From Nemophila menziesii (Eukaryota > Streptophyta > Magnoliopsida > Boraginales > Hydrophyllaceae): 64,000 bases of DNA. The DNA lies in assembly GCA_029959085.1 (NCBI GenBank), contig JARWIR010000043.1, forward strand, positions 4,898,001 through 4,962,000. The letters are read 5' to 3'. How positions within the stretch are numbered: the stretch's first letter is position 1; every line of letters starts with the position of its first letter. The translations under genes were made by a program, and so were the position numbers. Below the pieces are notes generated by a model. The model was not told where the DNA came from. It saw nothing but the letters and a program-made list of their open reading frames with translations, and ran no database searches. Of this stretch, positions 55,872 through 64,000 are shown in pieces.

Positions 55872-58800
55872 ATGGGAAGGACTCGTGTGAAGAAAAGGTA
55901 ATATTGTTACTCTAAGCTTCCATTTTAATAAAATGGGTAATAGATTATTAGTTGTCCTTCCCATAGGTATGAAGGTTTAAGAAGTGATTTTGGGTTTCAT
56001 TCGTTTTCATTCGTTTTAGTTTGTGTGTTTGTGTTTATTTGTGAAATTCACAAGCGTATTGGTTTTTCAAAGTGTTCTAGGGCTTGTATCTGTTGGTATT
56101 TTACTGTTTTGTTCGAAAAACTTATGGTCCCCTCCTTTTGTTCGATTTTGTGGTCCCCTGCTACATCTTGGACCACAATTTGTTTTTTAAGGAAAAGGGA
56201 TTTTTTGGACCTTATAACGCATGAATTTTTTTTATATTTATGGTATTTCCTGTGCTTGTTATTTCCAACCTTAAATTCACGACTCTTTAAAATTTTGGGG
56301 TTATACTCTTAATTTGAATGTAAAAATGATATGTGCCCGGATGGTCATTTGTTCAGAGGGGGAGTATTAGGCAGTAGTAGTATTTTTGCTAGTTTAAAAA
56401 GGTATAGTATCCGGTTAGCAATCATTTTGAATCAAATGAATACTAACTGATTGTAATGTAATTTAATGCCCATTTTGAGATGAGCATATTTGTTTTCAAT
56501 CTATGTTCTATTCCTGTTCTTCTTCCACCAATTCAAGTAAACCGTTTACATCTCCTTTAACCGCAGCTTCATATAGTATTTTCTCCATCTCTCTTTCTTT
56601 TATCTCTCACATTTCATTGTTTGATGCCTTTAATAGACTCTGAAAATTACTACAAATTAATTGTTGACTTGGCTATTCTTTCTTTTACGTGGGTTGACTA
56701 AACTTGACATTTTATTGCTTCATGTTACTGGAGTACTATTTTTTAACTATGACTTGAATGTTACCACTTACGGTTAATTAAAATTGAGGGATTTCAATTA
56801 CTCTAGGTGAATTTCCATCTGTATCAGTTAATGAATTAAATTCGAAAGCACACTCTATATATATATAAAGACACCATCACCATGTTATCACTTCTAGTTC
56901 TGGAACACTTTTATCAGTTTATGATTTTATGATTTTTATCTATGTTCGCTGTGAGAGTTGACCAAGTCAAAAAATTTAAACTGCTTCAATTATATGAAAG
57001 CTACTATGTACCTAACTAATAAAGACTTCTGCTATAACGATAACGAGGAGGAAATGCTCAGGAAATTATTTTTAGTGTTGATAAATCTTTTATCTCATGT
57101 AGGTGTCCGGAGTACTATACTGGGATGCCTAAGAAAGCACGTTCCAGCTTCGCGTGTTACTTGTAAGTGAACGGTGAATTTTCCATCATTTTTTGGTGTT
57201 TAGTTATGTGTATAGAATAGATTAGTAATGGGTTGTGACGTTAAATTTCAGGGAAGTTGTTAGTGAGAAAAGAAAAAAATCTTACAGTAAAGAAACACGT
57301 GACCAATTTGTTATTGATCTTAACAAAGAATTCAATCTTTTGCCTACTGAAGAAAAGTTGATGTATGAAGAGATGGCGGCAAACGATCTTCTGAAGTATT
57401 ATTCTGAAATAGCTTTGATAACTAAAAAAAATGTAAGATAATGTCACAAATTTTTTTAATTTTTTTAGATTTAAGGACTATATTCGTATTAATAATGTAA
57501 TCTTGTTTAATTTTTTCTTTTGTAGCTGAAGATTGCGACTCGATCATCTATCAACACTATAAAAACTCTTAACGATAGTCTATCGGAGGAACAAATTGAC
57601 GCGGTGAAGCGAGTGGGTTTTGGTTCGCTATTGGATATTGATTTAGGTAATCTCAAGCATTCGGTTTGCATGTGGGTGGCTGAGTGTTTTGACCCCACAA
57701 GTAACTCATTTGATTTTCATGGCATCAAGTATCCATTTAATGCTAACGACGTGGAGGCTATCATTGGGCTAAGGAATGCCGGTGATATTATTGTCCTAGA
57801 CGAAACAAAAGATAGGGAATATTTGAATTTGAGGGCAAGTTATGGAAATAGCGATGTTATAACTATGAAGAAACTTTTGGTGAGGTTGGAGGCGAATAAT
57901 TCAGCAGATGATGACTTCTTAAGGACTTATTTGATGATTATGTTTGGTTACTTCTTGTTTCCCAACACTGATGGTGGAATAAAAGCCTATTATTTGCAAC
58001 CATTAAAGGACATCGACTCCATTGCCAATTTTAATTGGGCTCAACTTGTTTTCAAATTATTGAGATCGGGAATTATGGAGTATAACAGTCGTAGGAAACA
58101 ATTTGAGAGATATGATAGTGACGCAAAGCCTAAAAGCCTATCTTTTCGTGGATGCATCTACTTGTTGATGGTGAGTGTAAGTAAAAATATTGTTATTTTT
58201 TTTAATAAAAAGGATAGGTTTTCTAACGGTAATAAAATGTATTTATTTTAATATAATTTTTTTTATATCATTTACACATTTTTTTTATTTTTCAGATACT
58301 CTTTCTAGATCAAATTAATGGGCCCAAAGACTTCAACAGAGAACACCATGATCTACCATCCATCAAGTATTGGAGCGTCGCTAAAATTCAGTCGAAATTT
58401 AGGAGAGTGGGTGGTTGTTTCCGATACAAGGAAACTTGTAATGTAATTCCTCGGATAGTAGATTACCCAAATGAATTGAACAACAATGAAGGAAGCTCGC
58501 AATTCATTGAGAAGAAGGAGCTACAAGAGACCAATGAAAGGATCAACAAAATTGAAAAAAACGTGTCTAGGGTTGCAGAGTTTATTGCGGAGCGTGAATG
58601 CGGGAAAGATAATGATCCGGTAGATAGTCTGAAAAAACTTAATGATAAAGTGGACGAGTTGCAAGCTTTGTTGATTGGTAAATCTCAAAAAGAGCCCCCT
58701 GTGCAAGTTTGTGGTGATAAAGAAGAAAGATCAGTACCCTCTTTGGACATCAACAAATCAGTCCATGTGCTTTCGGACGATGAAGTGGTTGATAACAATT

Positions 58801-59956
58801 TTGTCATGTACGAGCATATGTATTGCGATACAAAGATTTTAAAAAACGAGGACCCCTCCTTACACAGTTATATGCTTCTTGGTCCCAATGAGTAAGTGTT
58901 ACTTGTGTTTTCTTTATTTTATAGTGTTTTTTTTATTCCTTTTTGTTTTTATGACAGGGAGAGAGTTGTTGACTATATGGTTGGCCATGTTACGCGAGGG
59001 CAAATGAGGAGGTTGATAACCAAGGGGAGTATGATCGACGAAGAGGTTAGTTATATGTATGAATTTTCGTTATATAAATAAATGTAATAAAATTTTACTT
59101 TGTTGTTCATTTTCGCAGATAATATTTGCCATGGCTTATGCTTTAAATTATGACTCGAAGCTTTATGGACAAAGAAAGTATTATTGCCCTACTTCAATTT
59201 GGGTAAGTAATCTGAACAATTAGAAGTGTAGTTATTTTTTTACTTTACGGTATACGTAATTTATTTGGAATGTTTTTGACTTTGTGTTTAAGCAAATGGC
59301 ACAACGAGAAGACGAAGACCTGGAGTTTAGAACAAATTTTTGGATAAATAACCAATTCGACGGGGATTTCAAGAAAATAAAACAGGTTATATTTTAATTT
59401 CTTGAAATTTGTTAGTTTTTTCATTTGGCATTTTATTGTTAACTCGCTACTGTTCAATATATTTTCCAGATTTTTGTTCCCTACAACAAAAACTTCCACT
59501 GCGGTTTGGTAATTATAGATTTTCACTTTCGAACGGTTTATAGGTGTGATACGTTAAGGCATTACATCAGGGCTGGGATATTTAAATATGAATTGAAGAA
59601 AACGGTAATATTTTTACTCTAGTGTTTAAAATGAATTTTTTTCTTGCGTTATTAATACGGTTTTCTGGTTTTTTTTTTAACAGTTAGCAGTTCTTCATGA
59701 CCAATTCTCTCTCCATCCCTCGTACACCGAAAATATAACGTTATTCCCCGATGAAGTACCCAATTGGATCCCAGGTCAATCAGCAACTAGTAATGACTGT
59801 GGAGTTTACGTTTGCGAGATGATGAGAATTCGTAACGAAACAAGGGAATGGACAGATGATCTGTCTGCTAGTAAACGCTTTTTTATTGGAAGTTTTCTTT
59901 GGCGTCATGAGATCAATTGGATCAACACACATGAATGTGTTGCTGTGTATGGCTAA
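55872..59956 (+). CDS. ULP1-like cysteine protease with HMG-box-like N-terminus (copy 3), 10 exons
   Basis: Exons: 55872-55897, 57103-57162, 57252-57432, 57526-58170, 58296-58891, 58958-59045, 59119-59202, 59293-59385, 59470-59604, 59684-59956. The predicted protein is again 726 residues with the same His601, Asp618, Gln668 and Cys675. The one coding change I saw is Ser to Phe at residue 535 (codon in exon 7, ttt in place of tct). All splice sites are kept. An open 726-codon frame in two copies suggests recent or continuing coding function. Confidence 0.82.
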
Positions 59957-61416
59957 AGATTATGGTAGTTTGGTATTTTGTAATAATATTTGGACGGAAG
60001 GACCTATCTGTTTTGTGTTTTGGTATGGATTAATTCGCCTAACTAGGTTTATTGTCTTTAGAAGAAAAGTTATTTCATTAAGTTGGGCGGTGTCTAGCAC
60101 TCACTGTATGTTTTAAATATTTAAGCAAGTTTTTGAGTTACCTTCTTTATCCTTACGTAAATAATCTAAACATGCCAAGTAGCTAATATGGTAATTTAGT
60201 ATACTCCCGTGGAAGGAAGAAGGATAGCCGGGAGAGTGGAGAATGAAGAAGACAACAAATGTGATTTAGGGTTGAGTAGGGAATAACCTCGCTTTTATTT
60301 ACTACGATTAATGGACCGGGCAACTCCTTATGGACATTAGTTGGAGTTGGCAATGGGCTTTGTCTTCAAAACTAATTCACAAAAACGTTAATGGGTTGTG
60401 GTTAATAAGGAATACCATATAAGTAACCAATTAGTTTATCTTTAATTATATATGTCATGTTATTATTTTTAATTTTTAAATTAAGCTCTTAGGATTCATG
60501 TAATAATTAAAAAAGGAGTTGCATAAAAAAAAAGAATTAAAAAAATGTGGATCATCTTACACCTCAAGTTATTATTATATTTTAAATCATGTGTATGTAA
60601 ATTTAAACAGTAAATTGATTAAAGAATTAAAAAAATTAAAAAATGAAAACAAAAAGAATTATTTTCAAAAATATAATAATTTAATTAATTGGATAAAAAC
60701 ATTAAATCATAAATTATCAAATAATTTTTATATACTTACTTAATTTGCTTATTGCATTATACATTATAATGTAAATATTAATGTGTTAATTTATAAATAC
60801 TTTATGAAAAATAGAAAATGAAATAATAAATGAACAAAAGTTGTGTGTATGCATATATTTCGGAAAAAAAAATAAAGGGTAAAGGCGTAGGATTGAGCTT
60901 ACCCCATGGGGTTGTCACTACAAATGTTCGCAAATTGGTTCGCATCTACGTGACATTATGATTCATATAGCTCATGTGGATAAGAACAGATCTTTATTGA
61001 GACTCAAAAATTGCTGAACAAATCTTTCTTTATCTCACACGTCCCAATCATGCTTTGCTGAATCTTTCAGATGTGGGACCCGTGCCACTACAATACAAAA
61101 CAAATGGTAAGGTTTTTTTGTCTTTTTCGTTTATGAATCCGTTGATTCAAAATGCGGATTTCTTTCATAATTTCTATTTTTAAATTTCTAATCAAAAATT
61201 CGAAAGCCTTTTTTTTTCCATTTTCCTAATCTAAATAACAATTAATTAATTAATTGAAAAACCGCTTTTTTTTATTAACCATAAATACATCTAAAGTTAT
61301 TAAATGTCGTATTAACCATTTTTTTACATTTAAATTTATTTATTATCTTAAATGTCTATAAAATCTATACGGTCAACAACACCCTTCGGACACATCAAAT
61401 CCACCATAATATTACC

Positions 61417-61479
61417 ATGTCAAGAGGCGATAACGATTGGCAAAATAAGTCACCAAAAGTCCATGACTACTCTACAAGT
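61417..61479 (+). pseudogene. Truncated GRF-zinc-finger-like gene (copy 3)
   Basis: The first 21 codons are the same as the gene at 22055, then the sequence changes to AAACCG-rich DNA. None of the zinc-binding cysteines remain, unless the gene continues beyond the inserted DNA. Confidence 0.85.
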
Positions 61480-61680
61480 AGGGCTGAGCAAAACAAAACC
61501 GAAAAACCGAACCGACCCCTAAAACCGAAAAAACCGAACCGAATAAAACCGAAAACCGAGAAAACCGTTCGGTTCGGTAAAAACTTATTAAAAAACCGAA
61601 AAATTCGGTTCGGTTCGGTTCGGTTTTTTTATACTAAACCGAACCGAAAAACCGTTAATGCACCGAACCAACTTTTGTAA
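61480..61680. repeat. AAACCGAACCG / CGGTTCGG repeat, possible hAT-type end
   Basis: It starts tagggctgagcaaaaca, which resembles the TAGGG-type ends of plant hAT elements. About twenty AACCG or CGGTT words follow. Near 61570-61650 they are in both orientations and can fold. I found no matching right end in the window. Confidence 0.5.
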
Positions 61681-61884
61681 CCGTAGAATAGGATCATCCG
61701 CTGCATTTTGATAATGTTATTTTATTATTTTAAATTTTCTTTTATAGAAAAAACATCAATTTTTCTTGTGATTAGTAATGATTTAATTTTATTGGTGTGG
61801 AAATGATAATAAAAAATTTAATAATACAAAACTTTTAAAAGAAATATATGGAAATATAATTAACATGTTTCTGTTGTTTTCTTT
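61681..61884. other. AT-rich spacer, no gene
   Basis: Nothing recognised between the AACCG repeat and the LINE tail. Confidence 0.4.
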
Positions 61885-64000
61885 TCTTTTTTTTTTTTTT
61901 TCCATTGAAATCAAAAAAAATTTACAGATTGTAATACAAATACATTGGAATTATACTACTAGTGTCTATTTCAAACAACCATTGATCTATTATTCCTGTT
62001 TTCCTAATCTCTTTTGAAGCTCCATCAGCCAGTTTATTATGTTCTCTTGTGATATGGTTGAGTCTCCACTCCGGGTTTCTTTTTAACATATTCCAAATAA
62101 CTTCAATTAACGGGTGATATCTCCATTCTGTTTTCCGTAATTTAAATATTTCTTGTATTGATTCCAAATTGTCAGAGTAATAATTAACTTTTTTGAGGTT
62201 GTGTTCTTCCGAAAATTTCATAGCTTGTATTATTGCCCATATTTCACCTTCCTTTGCGCTCCTTACTTTTTTCCTTGTACTTATTGTATGAATAATATTT
62301 CCGTCATGTTTGACCCCGATGGATGCTATTCCAGCGTCTTCTCCAATATTCGTGAAGGATACATCATTGAACCAACTAATGTCTGCTGTAATGGTATTTT
62401 TATTTTTTATTATGCTTTTGTTAGATGAAACTGTTTCTTTCTCGCCTTCCTTGATCATATCCGTATTTATTGACTTTTTATTTGATACGTACAACTTTTC
62501 TATTATACGCTTTGAGTTATCTATAATTTCATGTATGTTCCACTTTTTGAATTCATGGAAACCTTTCATACGTGCTTTCCAAATGCTCCAGAGTATTGAT
62601 ATCAATATGCTTGCTAGTTCTTTTTTGTTCCATTTGTTTGAATATTCTGTGATAGTATTAGTAAACCATTCCTTGAATGACATTTTCTCCTCCATATTTA
62701 TTTTTAGTTGAAGCGTTGATTCTGACCACACAGCTGCACTAAAAGGGAATTGTAGGAATAAATGTTCGATCGATTCTTCGCCATTTTCACACCATTCGCA
62801 TGTTACATTTTGGATGCATTTCTTCTTTTTCAGGTTCTTCTTAGTAGGTAAAGCATTTCTAATTAGCTTCCAAGCAAAATTTTTCATCCTAGTAGGGACA
62901 TTATTTAACCAAATGATATTCCACAATGATGATTTTCCTTCTTCCCTTTCCTTGGTTGAACTACTTGCTTCATTATTGATCTCTTCGTTAACTAAAAGGT
63001 GATACCCTGATTTAGTTGTATACCCTCCGTCTTTTGTATGAGGCCATATAATTTTATCTTCTTTTTGAATATTTATTAATTGATTATTATTAATTTCTAT
63101 AACCTCTCTTTCACTGCATATAATATTGAGCAAGTTATTATTCCATCCCGAGTAACCGTTATTAAATAATTCTGCAACCTTGTTAATTGGGATCCATTCA
63201 CATTTGTCCAATTTCATTCCCGGACCAATCCAACTATCTTCCCACACATTCGCTGAGAGACCGTTACCAATTTGCCAGCAGCATTCTTTTTTCAAAAATC
63301 CTAGACCCTTCATTATACTTGCCCAGCTCCACGACCTATTTTGTTTAAGTCTTGCATTCCACATATCTTCTTTTGGATGATAGATGCCTTTATATACTTG
63401 CGCAATTAATGAATCTGGATTGTTAATTAGCCTCCAAGCTTGCTTTGCCAGCATAGCTAGATTCATTTTATGGAAATCACGAAAACCTAGCCCCCCAATT
63501 TTTTTTGATCTTGTAATATTCTTCCAAGAAACCCAATGAATTCTTTTCTTGTCTTTCAGGTCCCAATAAAAATTTGATGTAATACTAGACAACTTCTTGC
63601 ATAAAGATTTTGGAAATTCGAATATCGACATAGCGTAGTTTGGAATGGATTGAAGAACCGCCTTTATTAACATCTCTTTACCACCTTCCGAAAGATATTT
63701 TGATGTCCAACTGGCCGCCTTATTTATTAACTTGTCTTTAATATAATTTAAATTTTCGGCTTTGGACCTCTTTAGTGTGAGAGGAATACCTAAGTATTTG
63801 CCCAAAGAGTTTGTACTCGAGATTCCTAGTTTATTTTCTAGTCTGGCCTTTACTTTTTCATCTATACCTTTGCTGAATAATACTGAAGATTTATTGTAGT
63901 TTACCGCTTGTCCCGAGGCATCACAATATTTTTCCATGATTTCCTTGAATTTTTCCATATTTTCTGAAGTCGCTTCCATGAAGAATAAAGCGTCATCGGC
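61885..64000 (-). mobile_element. L1-type LINE, 3' part, runs off the right edge
   Basis: On minus it encodes the end of ORF2. It terminates in a poly-A tail, visible on plus as a T-run at about 61885-61901, only 20 bp after the stop codon. The insertion is on the opposite strand to the MULE copy next to it. The 5' part and left target duplication are outside the window. Confidence 0.9.
61922..64000 (-). CDS. LINE ORF2 C-terminal part: reverse transcriptase end, zf-RVT, RNase H
   Basis: The open frame continues across the window edge: the last visible codons read ADDALFF, the catalytic F/YADD box of the reverse transcriptase. Downstream are the thumb region (YLGIPLTLKRS, then KGIYHPKEDMWNARL), a zf-RVT domain (SLWNIIWLNNVPTRMKNFAWKL, CEWCENGEESIEHLFLQ) and an RNase H domain (ADISWFNDVSF, EGEIWAIIQAMKF, YYSDNLESIQ, ITREHNKLADGASK). 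The usable frame is 685 codons from the first in-window Met, with no internal stop. This part is intact and the element may be young. It supports first-strand synthesis at the target site in plant L1 elements. Confidence 0.92.
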   Translation of the reverse strand, partial: ADDALFFMEATSENMEKFKEIMEKYCDASGQAVNYNKSSVLFSKGIDEKVKARLENKLGISSTNSLGKYLGIPLTLKRSKAENLNYIKDKLINKAASWTSKYLSEGGKEMLIKAVLQSIPNYAMSIFEFPKSLCKKLSSITSNFYWDLKDKKRIHWVSWKNITRSKKIGGLGFRDFHKMNLAMLAKQAWRLINNPDSLIAQVYKGIYHPKEDMWNARLKQNRSWSWASIMKGLGFLKKECCWQIGNGLSANVWEDSWIGPGMKLDKCEWIPINKVAELFNNGYSGWNNNLLNIICSEREVIEINNNQLINIQKEDKIIWPHTKDGGYTTKSGYHLLVNEEINNEASSSTKEREEGKSSLWNIIWLNNVPTRMKNFAWKLIRNALPTKKNLKKKKCIQNVTCEWCENGEESIEHLFLQFPFSAAVWSESTLQLKINMEEKMSFKEWFTNTITEYSNKWNKKELASILISILWSIWKARMKGFHEFKKWNIHEIIDNSKRIIEKLYVSNKKSINTDMIKEGEKETVSSNKSIIKNKNTITADISWFNDVSFTNIGEDAGIASIGVKHDGNIIHTISTRKKVRSAKEGEIWAIIQAMKFSEEHNLKKVNYYSDNLESIQEIFKLRKTEWRYHPLIEVIWNMLKRNPEWRLNHITREHNKLADGASKEIRKTGIIDQWLFEIDTSSIIPMYLYYNL

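Larger units (their letters stand above)
51963..56490. repeat. Tandem duplication, two 2264-bp units
   Basis: 51963-54226 and 54227-56490 are near-identical direct repeats. Differences seen include small homopolymer changes and single substitutions. The junction gcatatt|ctccc at 54226/54227 joins MULE interior to upstream flank, with about 3 bp of shared sequence. Each unit holds about 1050 bp of flank and the first 1.2 kb of the second MULE copy. Confidence 0.95.
55279..61479. mobile_element. MULE copy 3: left 6.2 kb, nearly identical to copy 1
   Basis: Homology to copy 1 is continuous, at offset 39362 then 39364. It runs through the whole ULP1-like gene into the first 21 codons of the first GRF-like gene. 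It then breaks at 61479 where AAACCG-rich DNA begins. The rest of this copy may lie to the right of the window. Very few differences from copy 1 are visible, so the two separated recently. Confidence 0.9.

Noticed and set aside
62201..63380. Plus-strand open frames opposite the LINE
   Set aside because: They are shadows of the long minus-strand ORF2 and have no domain pattern.

Overview
The window is plant nuclear DNA, most likely from a eudicot. It is AT-rich and its genes have GT-AG introns. It is dominated by plant transposon families: CACTA, hAT, Mutator-like (MULE), Helitron, L1-type LINE and a Sirevirus-like Copia retrotransposon. I cannot name the species. Only one ordinary host gene looks complete: a seven-exon dienelactone-hydrolase-family gene on the minus strand (12284-15649).

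Layout, left to right. 1-3980: the 3'-terminal part of a decayed CACTA element with a TNP2-type transposase. 3985-5500: a tandemly duplicated RING-finger pseudogene and unrecognised coding-like pieces. 5874-9592: a small hAT-like MITE, then a stretch bracketed by ATCG-rich repeats that holds a broken Ran GTPase gene. 9870-11780: a broken exon carrying a 5'-truncated LINE, itself interrupted by a non-autonomous hAT element. Both insertions have exact target-site duplications. 12284-15649: the hydrolase gene.

15946 to about 35869: a large MULE-like island. It carries a 10-exon gene for a predicted 726-residue protein (HMG-box-like N-terminus, plant transposon-type middle domain, ULP1-like cysteine protease C-terminus), two convergent pairs of small genes (GRF-zinc-finger-like on plus, PB1-like on minus), a 128-bp tandem repeat, and an apparently intact two-exon FAR1/MULE transposase on minus. 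A 7620-bp Sirevirus-like Copia element with LTRs that look identical sits inside the 128-bp repeat array.

35870-51763: Helitrons. One lies on the minus strand (35870-39835) in a TA microsatellite and carries pieces of an electron-transfer-flavoprotein:ubiquinone oxidoreductase gene. Three more (40659-45003, 45004-48091, 48092-51763) abut head to tail on plus. The first two hold long telomere-like CCTTAA(A) arrays, and the third holds the remains of a Pif1-type helicase. A related unoccupied site at 52081-52110 fixes the outer boundaries of the trio.

51963-56490: a 2264-bp tandem duplication that includes the left end of a second MULE copy. 55279-61479: that second copy, including a second full-length ULP1-like gene. 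It is cut by AAACCG-rich DNA at 61480. 61885-64000: the 3' half of an L1-type LINE on minus, running off the window.

The working parts interact in two ways. The MULE transposase, ULP1-like protease and GRF/PB1-like pairs may form one transposon-encoded gene set. The MULE left end lies about 300 bp from the start codon of the hydrolase gene, pointing away from it.
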